Shown: positions 1 through 8,082, counted from the stretch's first letter. The stretch: DNA of 64,000 nucleotides from Rhizobium sp. R711 (GCF_002211365.1 NZ_LOKZ01000038.1:177230-241229); one strand, 5' to 3'. Numbers and translations: made by a program. Notes: generated from the sequence alone by a model not told the origin.

Positions 1-440
1 TGCCGCGCACGGCGCTCGAGGGCAATGCGCTGTTGTTGATGGATCTCGATTTTTTCAAACAGGTAAACGACCGCTTCGGTCATGATGCCGGTGACGCTGT
101 TCTTGTCTCGTTTGCCAAGGCGATCCGTCGTAACCTGCGGCCTGGCGACAGCTTCGGCCGATTGGGTGGAGAAGAGTTCGGAGCGTACCTGCCAAAGACG
201 GCTGCAAGCAAGGCTCTCGCGATGGCGGAGAGCCTGTGCAATGTCGTACACGGTCTTGCGGTGGAATGTGGTGGCGAACGGATATCGCTGACGGTGAGCA
301 TCGGCGTTGCCGCCGTCGGGGAACGCCAGTGCTCACTGACCGATCTGTTCAAAATGGCCGACGCCGCGCTCTATGCCGCAAAGGATTCCGGGCGTGACCG
401 TGCGGTTCTATTCGAGCCGAGCATCCGCGCCGCTGCGTGA
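1..440 (+). CDS. Diguanylate cyclase GGDEF domain, C-terminal part (cut by window edge)
   Basis: The frame is open from base 3 and stops at TGA 438-440, so the N-terminus lies to the left of the window. About 145 residues of a GGDEF domain are visible: the metal/nucleotide-binding stretch LLLMDLDFFKQVND, the active-site signature GGEEF, and the downstream SIGVAA and ADAALYAAKDSGRD segments. The family condenses two GTP into the second messenger c-di-GMP. RPGD lies exactly five residues before GGEEF, matching the RxxD inhibitory I-site, so product feedback inhibition is likely. The GGEEF motif is intact, so the domain should be active. Any sensor domain is outside the window. The alternative start TTG at 33 would give only a truncated domain and is not a credible gene start. 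Confidence 0.92.
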   Translation, partial: PRTALEGNALLLMDLDFFKQVNDRFGHDAGDAVLVSFAKAIRRNLRPGDSFGRLGGEEFGAYLPKTAASKALAMAESLCNVVHGLAVECGGERISLTVSIGVAAVGERQCSLTDLFKMADAALYAAKDSGRDRAVLFEPSIRAAA

Positions 441-459
441 CGATTTGTTTGTGAGATCG

Positions 460-1557
460 TCAGAGACCGAGTGCCGACAGCATCAGGAACGTTGCAAAGA
501 GGATGAAATGCGTCATGCCCTCGATGGCGTTGGTTTCGCCGTCGTTGAGGTTGATCGCGGCCGCGATCAGCGTGATCGCCACCATGACCGTCTGGACGGG
601 CGTCATGGCCATGATGAAAGGTTGGCCGGTATAGAGGGCGATCGCCTCCATAACCGGAACCGTGAGGATGACAGTCGAAAGGGAAGCACCCATGGCAATG
701 TTGACGGTCGCCTGCATGCGGTTGCGAAGCGCCGCTCGCAGTGCCGTCAGGATCTCGGGCGCCGCGGAAATCGCCGCCACGACGATGGCGGTCAGGGCGA
801 CGGGAGCGTTGGTAGCCCGCAAGCCTTCCGTCATGAAGGCAGACATGAACTCCGCAAGCAGGCCAATGATGACCACACCGATCAGGATCGTCGCGATAGA
901 TGCGGCCGTGGACTCCTCGGTCGAGTGCTCCGCCGGATCGGATTTCTTCCGCTCGCTGCGAGGATAGGCATAGCTGAAGAAGTAGCTGTGCTGACCGACC
1001 TGCATGCGCAGGAATAAGCCGTAGAGCGCGATCATCGCGACGATGGTGAAGGCGGAATAATAGTGCCATTTATCCGTAGGCACGAATTCCGGGACGATCA
1101 TCGAGATGCCCATGGCGGTCAGGATCATGACGCCATAGGTCTTGCCCGAATTGTCGTTATATGGCTGTTCTCCGTGTTTCAAACCGCCGAGCAGGGCGGC
1201 GAGGCCAAGGATGCCGTTGATGTCGAGCATCAAGGCCGCATAGATCGTGTCGCGAACGAGGGTGGGGGAGCTTTCGCCACTCATCATGATCGCAAGGATG
1301 ATCACTTCTACGGCAACGGCTGACAGCGTCAGAATCATCGTGCCGTAGGGATCGCCGACCTTGATTGCCAGAATCTCCGCATGATGGGCGACGCGAACGG
1401 AGGCAACGACGATGGTGGCGACAAGCGCTGAGGCCGCGATCAGCGCTGCGCCGCGCCCCATCTCAAGGACAGTGTGTTCCGAGAAATACGCGACAGCGGC
1501 GACGACCATTGCCAGCATCAAGAACATTTCGTCTTTCAGTCGCGACACGATTTCCAC
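460..1557 (-). CDS. chaA: ChaA-type calcium/sodium:proton antiporter
   Basis: A 365-residue multi-pass membrane protein of the Ca2+/cation antiporter (CaCA) superfamily, close to the length of E. coli ChaA (366). Two inverted alpha repeats are visible: GDPYGTMILTLSAVAVEV in the first half and SAAPEILTALRAALRNR followed by GASLSTVILTVPV in the second. A charged cytoplasmic loop (about PRSERKKSDPAEHSTEES) divides the two halves. Expected role: export of Ca2+ or Na+ across the inner membrane in exchange for protons. I chose the GTG start at 1557 because GGAG sits six bases upstream and the protein then has family length; the frame stays open to 2040 but the extension is not antiporter-like. Stop at 460 is 20 bp from the converging diguanylate cyclase gene. 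Confidence 0.85.
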   Translation of the reverse strand: MEIVSRLKDEMFLMLAMVVAAVAYFSEHTVLEMGRGAALIAASALVATIVVASVRVAHHAEILAIKVGDPYGTMILTLSAVAVEVIILAIMMSGESSPTLVRDTIYAALMLDINGILGLAALLGGLKHGEQPYNDNSGKTYGVMILTAMGISMIVPEFVPTDKWHYYSAFTIVAMIALYGLFLRMQVGQHSYFFSYAYPRSERKKSDPAEHSTEESTAASIATILIGVVIIGLLAEFMSAFMTEGLRATNAPVALTAIVVAAISAAPEILTALRAALRNRMQATVNIAMGASLSTVILTVPVMEAIALYTGQPFIMAMTPVQTVMVAITLIAAAINLNDGETNAIEGMTHFILFATFLMLSALGL

Positions 1558-1785
1558 GGAAAGCTCCGACCTTGATTCACCCAGCAAGTCTAAAGCGATG
1601 ATTTTGCATGGCAAGCGAGCACGGGGAGGAGTGCGTTTGCAGTCTTGGGAATTTAATGGAATACTAACGTATCGGTCAGCCGGAAGCATATCGCGGCGCC
1701 CACTCGTCTCTTGCAACGCGGCCCGCGCAGAACTGGATGCAATCCGGTCAGTGTTCGGGCGCGAACAAGAAGAGGAGTGAGATGT

Positions 1786-2067
1786 ATGGTCAAGGTGGTC
1801 TACGAGGTCGTTCCTCACGACGGGGGCTGGGCCTACCGGTTGGGCGGTGTCTATTCCGAAGCATTCCCGACACACTCCGAAGCGCTCGAAGCAGCCCGTA
1901 TCGTTGCGGCCGAACAGCAGGTTGGCGGTGACTCCGCCGAGATCAGCTGGCAGGACGACAAGGGGAAATGGCACGAGGAATACGCCGAAGGTGGTGATCG
2001 GCCGGAGACGGAGGTTGTCGATGGCACCTGGAAAAGCCACGCCAGCGAAACCTCGCCCCGCGCATAA
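1786..2067 (+). CDS. Small DUF2188-like protein
   Basis: A 93-residue soluble protein beginning MVKVVYEVVPHDGGWAYRLGG, with a GAGGAG-like ribosome site about nine bases before the ATG. The N-terminal pattern (basic start, VVPHDGGWAYR, then a stretch ending HSEALEAARIVA) matches the layout of DUF2188 proteins, whose function is unknown. The C-terminal half is acidic (DDKGKWHEEYAEGGDRPETE). It stands alone between the antiporter gene, which points away, and a LysR gene, which points toward it. No enzymatic motif is visible. Assignment to DUF2188 is by pattern memory, not a search. Confidence 0.7.
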   Translation: MVKVVYEVVPHDGGWAYRLGGVYSEAFPTHSEALEAARIVAAEQQVGGDSAEISWQDDKGKWHEEYAEGGDRPETEVVDGTWKSHASETSPRA

Positions 2068-2095
2068 GGATGCTGTATCGTTGCCGATGCGATGA

Positions 2096-3007
2096 TCATC
2101 CTGCGTGCTTGCGCGCCGTTCCTTTCACATATTTCGTCAGGCCGTCTACCAGCGCGTCGAATGTGACGCGGTAGCGGCGCGCGGTTTTGATTCCTTCATG
2201 CATGACGACCCAGGTGTCGAGCGGTATCCGGAAACACTCCGGCAGGACTGGCAACAGATCGGGATCTCGTGCCGCAATACCTATTTGGCAAATTCCGATC
2301 CCCAATCCGGCCCGAATTGCTGCGATTTGCGCGTGTGGATTGTCGCTCTTGAAACCGAAGGCGAGGCCATCCGGCAATGGAAAGCGCGCCATCATGGTCC
2401 TGATATAGGCGGTCTGCCGGTCAAAACCGACAAGGCGATGGCGGGTGAGATCGGCAATCTGCTGGGGCATGCCGTGTTGATCGAGGTAGCGTCGATGGGC
2501 GTGAAAGCCAAGCGGTATCTCTCCGATGCGGCGTCCGATGAGCTGTTCCTGAACCGGTTCTGCCATCCTTACGGCAATATCCGCCTCCCGATTGAGAAGG
2601 TCCTCGATGGCGTCCGATGCCGAGAGCTCGATGTTGAGGTCCGGATGCGCCGCTATGAGAGGTGCGAGTATGGGCGGCAGTATCTCGACACCGATGACCT
2701 CGCTGGCGCTTATCCGGACGGTACCGGCAACCCGCTCCCGATGTCCCGACGCAGTTCGTAGCAGAGCGGCAGATGTCGCCGCGAGCGTTTGGGCGTACGG
2801 CTTCAATTCAAGGGCCGCGTCCGTGGGCAAAAGACCGTTCGGCGAGCGGACGAAGAGCTGCGAGCCGATTGCTTCCTCCAGCGCGTCGATGTGCCGTCCG
2901 ACCGTCGGCTGTGTCAGGCCAAGCTCGCGCGCTGCCGCCGAAAGCGATCCGTGTTCCAGGACGGCCAGCAGCGTTCGATAGAGATGCCAGTCCGGGTCTC
3001 TATTCAT
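2096..3007 (-). CDS. LysR-family transcriptional regulator
   Basis: A 303-residue LysR-type regulator. The N-terminal winged helix-turn-helix is clear at about residues 8-65 (LLAVLEHGSLSAAARELGLTQPTVGRHIDALEEAIG), followed by a periplasmic-binding-like effector domain (about 90-295). It is divergent from the NAD(P)-binding epimerase gene at 3101, the classic arrangement for a LysR regulator controlling its neighbour. A perfect 14-bp palindrome overlaps its start codon (see 3006-3019), suggesting autoregulation. The effector is unknown. ATG at 3007 is the natural start; the HTH begins immediately after it. Confidence 0.88.
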   Translation of the reverse strand: MNRDPDWHLYRTLLAVLEHGSLSAAARELGLTQPTVGRHIDALEEAIGSQLFVRSPNGLLPTDAALELKPYAQTLAATSAALLRTASGHRERVAGTVRISASEVIGVEILPPILAPLIAAHPDLNIELSASDAIEDLLNREADIAVRMAEPVQEQLIGRRIGEIPLGFHAHRRYLDQHGMPQQIADLTRHRLVGFDRQTAYIRTMMARFPLPDGLAFGFKSDNPHAQIAAIRAGLGIGICQIGIAARDPDLLPVLPECFRIPLDTWVVMHEGIKTARRYRVTFDALVDGLTKYVKGTARKHAG

Positions 3008-3019
3008 ACATTAATGTAT
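3006..3019. promoter_or_regulatory. 14-bp perfect palindrome, candidate LysR operator
   Basis: ATACATTAATGTAT reads identically on both strands and overlaps the first base of the ATG of the leftward LysR gene. It lies in the 93-bp region between that gene and the rightward epimerase gene. LysR boxes have the form T-N11-A within an interrupted dyad, which this fits. Occupancy here would block the regulator's own initiation and could also act on the divergent gene. Inferred only from position and symmetry. Confidence 0.5.
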
Positions 3020-3100
3020 AGCTACACCACGATTTTAGTCAATTTTGTTTAGACGGGAGTGGCGGCATGATCGGTTCAGTTCAAAGAGACGGAGATCATC

Positions 3101-4111
3101 ATGACGGAACAGAGTGGGCAGATTGCCTTGGTGCTAGGGGCAACCGGCGGGATCGGAGGCGAAGTCGCCCGGACGCTCGCCGCGCGCGGTTGGCAGGTGA
3201 GGGCGCTGAACCGGGATGCAGCAAAGGCCCGCGTGAAAGCGCCAGACTTCGATTGGGTTCAAGGCGACGCGATGAACGCGAAGGATCTCATGACCGCAGC
3301 GAAAGGTGTCAGCATCATCGTTCACGCGGTCAATCCGCCGGGTTACCGCGATTGGGAAAAGCTCGTTCTCCCGATGCTCGACAACACCATTGCTGCCGCA
3401 CGTTCCGTCGGTGCGCGCGTAATTCTGCCGGGCACAGTCTATAATTTCGGACCGGATGCCTTTCCGGTTCTTCGGGAAGACAGCCCGCAACATCCCGTAA
3501 CGAAGAAGGGAGCGATACGCGTCGAAATGGAAAGGCGGCTGGAGATTGCCTCGCGGGCTGGTCTGCGGGTCATTATCGTTCGTGCAGGCGATTTCTTTGG
3601 ACCCGGGGCGGCAAACAACTGGTTCTCGCAAGGTATGGTCACGCCGGGGAAACCGCTGACCACCGTCAAGAATCCGGCGCGGCGAGGTATCGGGCACCAA
3701 TGGGCTTATCTGCCTGATGTCGCGGAAACGATGGTCCGTCTCGTCGAATGCGGTGACCGCCTGCCATCGTTTGCCGTTTATCACCTGGACGGATTCTGGG
3801 ACGTCGATGGTTATCAGATGGTGGACGCCATCAAACGGGTGGCTGGCCACCGACTAAAGACACAGGCTTTTCCCTGGTGGGTGGTGCCGCTCGCGGCTCC
3901 CTTCGTTACCTTCATGCACGAGTTGAAGGAGATGCGTTACCTCTGGCGGGAGCCGTTGCGGATGTCGAACGACCGATTGGTCGCCGAGCTCGGCAGCGAG
4001 CCACATACACAAATCGACGAGGCTGTTCGTGCCTCGTTGGTCTCGCTCGGTTGCCTGCCGGCGACCGGCCGGGAGGTCGAAGGTCGCGTTTCGGTGCCAG
4101 CGGCCCATTAG
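3101..4111 (+). CDS. NAD(P)-dependent epimerase/dehydratase-like oxidoreductase
   Basis: A 336-residue extended short-chain dehydrogenase-type protein. The Rossmann glycine motif is at the N-terminus (VLGATGGIGGEVARTLAARGW, about residues 10-30) with VRALNRD forming the end of the second strand. A YNFGPDAFPVLREDSP segment near residue 115 is where extended SDRs carry their substrate-site tyrosine; an active-site YxxxK is not obvious. The start is supported by GGAG six bases upstream. It is divergent from a LysR regulator, which probably controls it. Substrate unknown; reductive or isomerising action on a sugar-like or carbonyl compound is typical of the family. It resembles the NAD-binding proteins often annotated as nucleoside-diphosphate-sugar epimerases. 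Confidence 0.8.
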   Translation: MTEQSGQIALVLGATGGIGGEVARTLAARGWQVRALNRDAAKARVKAPDFDWVQGDAMNAKDLMTAAKGVSIIVHAVNPPGYRDWEKLVLPMLDNTIAAARSVGARVILPGTVYNFGPDAFPVLREDSPQHPVTKKGAIRVEMERRLEIASRAGLRVIIVRAGDFFGPGAANNWFSQGMVTPGKPLTTVKNPARRGIGHQWAYLPDVAETMVRLVECGDRLPSFAVYHLDGFWDVDGYQMVDAIKRVAGHRLKTQAFPWWVVPLAAPFVTFMHELKEMRYLWREPLRMSNDRLVAELGSEPHTQIDEAVRASLVSLGCLPATGREVEGRVSVPAAH

Positions 4112-4157
4112 TACGGGTTTTGAAGTTCGCGCATTCGGCCTCGTGGCGTCCTTGATG

Positions 4158-4935
4158 TCAGGTGCGCTGTAGCTCGGCCAGTGCGATGCGTGCGACGGCA
4201 AGCGGGCTTTCGGCTTGAACGGTCGATCCATCGCCGAGAAACCAGGCGGCCGACAGGCCGGAATAAGCAACAATCCATTGAAGCAGTCGTTTCGGCTGGA
4301 GGCGAGCCTCGGTAGCGACGATCCCAAGCTGCCTCTGCAGGCGACCGGGAGCGTTTATTGTCGGAAGGTCTTCGTTGGCGAAGATATTGGCGTAGTCAAA
4401 GCCGCGTTCGCCGATAAGGCCTTTCGGGTCGATCGCCAGCCAGCCGTGCTCTTCGAAATCAAGGATGTTGCTGTGGTGAATGTCCCCATGCAGGACGACG
4501 GGATCGTCCTGGTCTGCCAGCAGTGTTTCGGCAATCGCATTGCACTGAACCAGTATGCCGCCATGGACGCTCGCCGCCGGCGCGAGGTCGCGAAACCAGC
4601 GGGTCAGCGGAATGAGCTCCGGCTTGGGTTGCTCGCGTGGCGCGTGAAGCTTTGCGACAGTGCTGCAAATGATGCGGGTTGCCGTATCGTCCGCGCCATC
4701 CATTGCCATCGCCAGAAGCGAGCGCCGGCCCATCGCGCGTTCGAGCAGAACGGCTTCGCCGTCGTGCGCGTAGACCCTTGCGGCGGGCGCCTCCCGCGCG
4801 CTCTGCCTCGTCCCTGGAGATTTTCAGCATCGCGGGCCTGTCGTCCCAAAGGATGGGCAACAGGTGGCTGGAATGGGTGATGATCGGTTCACCGTCGACA
4901 GTCAGTCGCCAGCGCTTGAGATGCGATTCGAACAT
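4158..4935 (-). pseudogene. Aminoglycoside (streptomycin-type) phosphotransferase, frameshifted relic
   Basis: Two reading frames together resemble one APH(6)-type streptomycin kinase. The first (4935 down to about 4786) encodes the N-terminus: MFESHLKRWRLTVDGEP then PAMLKISRDEAERAGG. The second (about 4784 down to 4158) continues AARVYAHDGEAVLLERA, then the catalytic loop VVLHGDIHHSNIL and the DPKG segment corresponding to the Mg-binding DPKG/DFG. The frames differ, and the usual short stretch between them (family pattern AWWDG...) seems missing, so a deletion of roughly 30 bp that is not a multiple of three is the simplest reading. Downstream kinase motifs remain intact. No re-initiation site of normal strength was seen; the ATG at 4733 would give only the C-lobe. 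Confidence 0.75.
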
Positions 4936-4956
4936 GGTGTCATGCTAACCACGCAC

Positions 4957-4987
4957 TCGAAAAAGAAAACCCCGCCGGATGGCGGGA
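4957..4987 (-). terminator. Rho-independent terminator after nemA
   Basis: On the minus strand CCCGCC-atcc-GGCGGG is followed directly by GTTTTCTTTTT. It lies 20 bp downstream of the nemA stop codon and closes the arsR-nemA unit. Confidence 0.85.
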
Positions 4988-5006
4988 TCTCCTTGGTAGA
5001 TATGGC

Positions 5007-6128
5007 TCAGGCCGCCTTCTCTTGCGTCGGATAGTCGACGTATCCGGTCGCGCCGCCGCCATAAAGGGTTGCTTGGTCAAGGCCCGCGAGCGGCGTGTTG
5101 TCCTTGAGGCGCTGGACGAGGTCCGGATTGGAGATGAACGGTTTGCCGAACGCAACGAGGTCGGCGCGGCCGCTTTCCACGGCGTCGATTGCCATGTCAC
5201 GGTCATAGCCGTTATTGACCATCCAGCTCGCCTTTCCACCAGCCTTCTCGTAGGCGTCGCGAAGCGCCTTGTAGTCGAAGGGCTTGTCGCCTTGCTGATA
5301 GTTGCGATCGCCGCCGGTCGCACCTTCCACGACGTGGATATAGGTGAGATCATACTTTGCCAGACCTTCGACCACATAGGTGAAGATCGACTGTGCATCC
5401 GGGTCGGAGGAGTCGTTTGCCGGCGTCACGGGTGAAATCCGAATGCCGGTGCGGCGAGCGCCGATCTCGGCGGTGATGGCGTCGACGACTTCGAAGAGGA
5501 AACGTGCGCGGTTTTCGACCGAGCCGCCATATTGATCCGTGCGGTCGTTGATGCCGGAGCGTAGGAACTGGTCAATCAGATAGCCGTTTGCGGCGTGGAT
5601 CTCGACGCCGTCGAAACCAGCTTCGATCGCGGCGCGCGCTGCCTTGCGATAGTCTTCGACAATGCCTGGGATTTCCGAAGTTTCGAGGGCACGCGGCTCA
5701 GAGGTCGGGGCGAAGCTTCCCGTACCATCCGGATTGACGAGATAGGTCTTGGATTTGGCGGCCGTATTCGTCGAGGAGACCGGCTTGCCGCCGTTCGGCT
5801 GCAGCGTCGTATGCGAGATACGGCCGACGTGCCACATCTGAACGACAATCTTGCTGCCCGCCGCATGCACGGCGTCAGTCACTCGCTTCCAGCCGTCGAT
5901 GGCTTCCTTAGAGTAGAGACCGGGAACGTCTGCGTAGCCCTGGCCCTGATGCGTAATGGCCGTTGCCTCAGTCACGATCAGCCCAGCTCCCGACCGCTGG
6001 CGGTAGTATTCGACGTTGAGGTCGTTCGGAACGGCGCCCGGCGATCGGTTACGCGTAAGCGGCGCCATCACAATGTGATTCTTGATGGCAATATCGCCAA
6101 CGTTTGTCGGTTCGAAAAGCTTGCTCAT
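5007..6128 (-). CDS. nemA: Alkene reductase / N-ethylmaleimide reductase (Old Yellow Enzyme family)
   Basis: A 373-residue FMN-dependent TIM-barrel reductase. Family features are visible: the N-terminal LFEPTNVGDIAIKNHIVMAPLTRNR (FMN-binding Thr after PL), GQxxH-like substrate region QMWHVGR near residue 98, the H178-x-x-N181-x-Y183 catalytic set in IHAANGYLIDQFL, and the YGGSVENRARF signature. The enzyme reduces activated C=C bonds of electrophiles such as maleimides, enones and nitro compounds using NAD(P)H. AAGGA five bases before the ATG supports the start. The upstream arsR-family gene at 6328-6621 on the same strand probably represses it. A strong terminator follows. Confidence 0.92.
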   Translation of the reverse strand: MSKLFEPTNVGDIAIKNHIVMAPLTRNRSPGAVPNDLNVEYYRQRSGAGLIVTEATAITHQGQGYADVPGLYSKEAIDGWKRVTDAVHAAGSKIVVQMWHVGRISHTTLQPNGGKPVSSTNTAAKSKTYLVNPDGTGSFAPTSEPRALETSEIPGIVEDYRKAARAAIEAGFDGVEIHAANGYLIDQFLRSGINDRTDQYGGSVENRARFLFEVVDAITAEIGARRTGIRISPVTPANDSSDPDAQSIFTYVVEGLAKYDLTYIHVVEGATGGDRNYQQGDKPFDYKALRDAYEKAGGKASWMVNNGYDRDMAIDAVESGRADLVAFGKPFISNPDLVQRLKDNTPLAGLDQATLYGGGATGYVDYPTQEKAA

Positions 6129-6327
6129 GGGAGTCCTTTCTTAGTGCTGGGAGATCACTCGGCCGAGGCGGACGTGCCTGCCATTCGGCGAAGGGATAGG
6201 TGAGGGCGGTTGCCACACGCCCGATCAACGGCAGAGGCCGCAAGCGGTGCTGCCCGGTCGTGGTTTCGTACACACGGTGCCGAGCACGAGCGCGCTCGGA
6301 CAACGCATCGCAATGGCAACCAGCATC

Positions 6328-6621
6328 CTACAGATCCTTCGAGAGTTGATTGAGGAAAGCCGCGATGGTTTCTTCGTTGCGCTTGTAGAAGATCCATTGG
6401 CCAACGCGCCTTGTCGTTACGAGGCCTGCTCGGCTCAACGTCCCGAGATGTGCTGACACAGTCGATTGAGAGAGGCCGCAGCGCTCGAACTGGCTGGCGC
6501 ATATGCCCATCTCAAGCGGATGCTCCTGCGAGGAGAAGTGATCCTCGGGATTCTTCAGCCAATTCAGGATCTCCATCCGTGTCGGGTGGGCTATCGCCTT
6601 CAGGATTTCGTCTTTGTCCAT
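6328..6621 (-). CDS. ArsR-family winged-helix repressor
   Basis: A 97-residue ArsR/SmtB-type repressor: helix-turn-helix with CGLSQSTVSAHLGTLSRAGLVTTRRVGQWIFYKRN covering the recognition helix and beta-wing. The segment MEILNWLKNPEDHFSSQEHPLEMGICASQFERCGLSQ contains two cysteines (in GICAS and ERCGL), which could act as thiol sensors of electrophiles; no canonical CxC metal site is present. It lies 199 bp upstream of nemA on the same strand, so self- and nemA-repression relieved by a reactive electrophile is a plausible model. Its promoter overlaps an inverted repeat (6638-6661). Confidence 0.85.
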   Translation of the reverse strand: MDKDEILKAIAHPTRMEILNWLKNPEDHFSSQEHPLEMGICASQFERCGLSQSTVSAHLGTLSRAGLVTTRRVGQWIFYKRNEETIAAFLNQLSKDL

Positions 6622-6637
6622 CGTCGTTCGTCGAACT

Positions 6638-6685
6638 ATAAATCGTTTCTAGGCGATATATGGATTGGCCATTCTCGATATGCAA
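6638..6685 (-). promoter_or_regulatory. arsR-nemA promoter with overlapping inverted-repeat operator
   Basis: On the minus strand a TTGCAT -35 box (6680-6685), 17-bp spacer and CATATA -10 box (6657-6662) lead into the arsR gene, with a predicted start near 6650. An imperfect inverted repeat, ATAAATCG-N8-CGATATAT (7 of 8 positions matching), covers 6638-6661 and thus the -10 box and transcription start. That is the expected position for an ArsR repressor site. Prediction from pattern only. Confidence 0.6.
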
Positions 6686-6735
6686 GTCACGACGGCGTGA
6701 ATTGTTATTGTTTCCGGCGTGGCTAAATTTTGGGC

Positions 6736-6852
6736 AAAAAAAGAGGGCCACCGAAAGATCGGGGCCCTTTAAAGGTGTGAAGGTCAATAAACCTCCAGAG
6801 GGGAACAGCTAACGCGGTGGCACTGGGAGAGAAGCCACGAAATGCATCAGCT
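6736..6852 (-). ncRNA. AbcR/alpha-r15-type trans-acting sRNA, downstream copy
   Basis: About 117 nt on the minus strand. A -35 TTGCAA and -10 CATATC separated by 17 bp predict initiation near 6852. The RNA ends in a terminator hairpin, GGGCC...GGCCC with the CCGATCTTTCGG core, followed by TCTTTTTTT ending at 6736. It carries the unpaired-type motif CTCCCAG (6823-6829) and the segment TTCCCCTCTGGAGG, the two anti-Shine-Dalgarno-like elements expected of AbcR RNAs, which repress ABC-transporter and other mRNAs with Hfq. It is strongly similar to the copy at 6952-7066. The context, between an arsR gene and an lsrB-like LysR gene, matches what I remember of the S. meliloti AbcR1/AbcR2 locus. Confidence 0.85.
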
Positions 6853-6951
6853 GAGTGGGATATGATGCTTTGAGAGGCAGATTGCAATGCATGTTTGCGC
6901 ATGCCTGCTATGCGCTGCACAATTTTCTGCTGCAGTGCGAAAAAAACGGGC

Positions 6952-7066
6952 AAAAAAAGAGGGCCGCCGAAAGATCGGGGCCCTTATAGGTGTGAAGGTC
7001 AAAACCTCCAGAGGGGAACAGCTAATGCGGTGGAACTGGGAGGAAAAGCCACCGTGTGCATCAGCT
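6952..7066 (-). ncRNA. AbcR/alpha-r15-type trans-acting sRNA, upstream copy
   Basis: About 115 nt on the minus strand. Its own promoter is visible (-35 TTGCCG, 17-bp spacer, -10 CATATC; predicted start near 7066), and it ends in its own terminator (same CCGATCTTTCGG-centred hairpin, then TCTTTTTTT to 6952). The CTCCCAG motif is at 7036-7042. Conservation with the neighbouring copy is highest in the 3' two thirds (AGCTGTTCCCCTCTGGAGG region and terminator) and lower near the 5' end, so the two may share targets but respond to different signals. Separate promoters and terminators mean two independent transcripts. I cannot say which copy is AbcR1 and which AbcR2. Confidence 0.85.
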
Positions 7067-7162
7067 ATAAGCGATATGGTGTTTTAATGAGCAGACGGCA
7101 ACCCCAATTTATGCATGCCAGACATGCATGCATTGCAAGGCTTGTATTTCTGGGCTGGACAA

Positions 7163-8059
7163 CTAAAAGTTCCAGTTGCGCGCCTTGCTGACAATGAAGT
7201 CCCGGAAAGCCTTCAGTTTGGCGGCATTCTTCATTTCGTCGGGATAGCAGAAGTAGGTGTCAAACGAGGGCACGTCCGCGTTGATTGGCAGCTGGATGAG
7301 GCCAGGGTCGCGTCCAACAATATAGTCAGGCATGCAGGCGATGCCCATTCCAAGCAGGCAGGCGCGCTTGATCGAGGTCTGGCTGTTGATCTGCAGATGC
7401 GGGATGCGCTTGTTATCGGACGAGCGTCCAGCGACCTCAAGCCAGTTGACGTCAAGCAGATAGCTCGGTGCCGGTTCGCCGAATGTGATGATGCGATGGT
7501 TGTCGAGGTCTTCGACCGTCTGTGGCTCGCCATGGCGGTTGATGTAGGAGGGGGCCGCATAGACGTGCATGTGAACGGTGAACAGCTTGCGCTGGATCAG
7601 ATCGGACTGCACCGGCTGACGTAGACGGATGGCGCAATCCGCGTAACGCATGTTGACGTCGACTTCCTCGTTGTCGAGGATCAGCTGGATCTGGACGTCC
7701 GGATAGAGCTGCATGAACTCCTGGATCTTGTCCGTCAGCCACCCTTGGCCGAGGCCGACCGTCGTGGTGACGCGCAGCTTTCCGGTCGGCGTCTCCGTCG
7801 TTTCGGTCAGCTGCATCTTCACGGTTTCGAGCTTCAGCAGCACGTCGTGAGCGGTGCGATAGAGCAGTTCGCCCTGTTCCGTCAGGATCAGACCGCGCGC
7901 ATGGCGGTGGAAGAGCTTGGTGCCGACATCCTGCTCTAGCGCGCTTACCTGGCGGCTGATCGCGGACTGAGATAGGTGCAGTTTATCCGCAGCGTGCGTG
8001 AAAGAACCCGCTTCGGCAGCCGCGTGAAAGATACGCAGCTTGTCCCAATCCAATGGCAT
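7163..8059 (-). CDS. lsrB: LysR-family redox regulator, LsrB-like
   Basis: A 298-residue LysR regulator. The HTH is at residues 8-60 (LRIFHAAAEAGSFTHAADKLHLSQSAISRQVSALEQD), then an effector domain. Cysteines fall at 142, 234, 242 and 271; three of these appear, with a constant offset, to correspond to the redox-reactive cysteines I recall for S. meliloti LsrB, a regulator of glutathione synthesis and symbiosis. The start at 8059 has GAGGGG seven bases upstream; the frame is open further but the extension overlaps trxB. It follows trxB by 23 bp, so the two are probably co-transcribed, which fits a thiol-redox role. The gene name is by context and recall. Confidence 0.8.
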   Translation of the reverse strand: MPLDWDKLRIFHAAAEAGSFTHAADKLHLSQSAISRQVSALEQDVGTKLFHRHARGLILTEQGELLYRTAHDVLLKLETVKMQLTETTETPTGKLRVTTTVGLGQGWLTDKIQEFMQLYPDVQIQLILDNEEVDVNMRYADCAIRLRQPVQSDLIQRKLFTVHMHVYAAPSYINRHGEPQTVEDLDNHRIITFGEPAPSYLLDVNWLEVAGRSSDNKRIPHLQINSQTSIKRACLLGMGIACMPDYIVGRDPGLIQLPINADVPSFDTYFCYPDEMKNAAKLKAFRDFIVSKARNWNF

Positions 8060-8082
8060 TCCACCACCCCTCATAGCCGATC

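Noticed and set aside
1558..2040. N-terminal extension of the antiporter gene
   Set aside because: The extra frame overlaps the DUF2188-like gene on the other strand and lacks antiporter features; GTG 1557 has a good ribosome site and gives family length.
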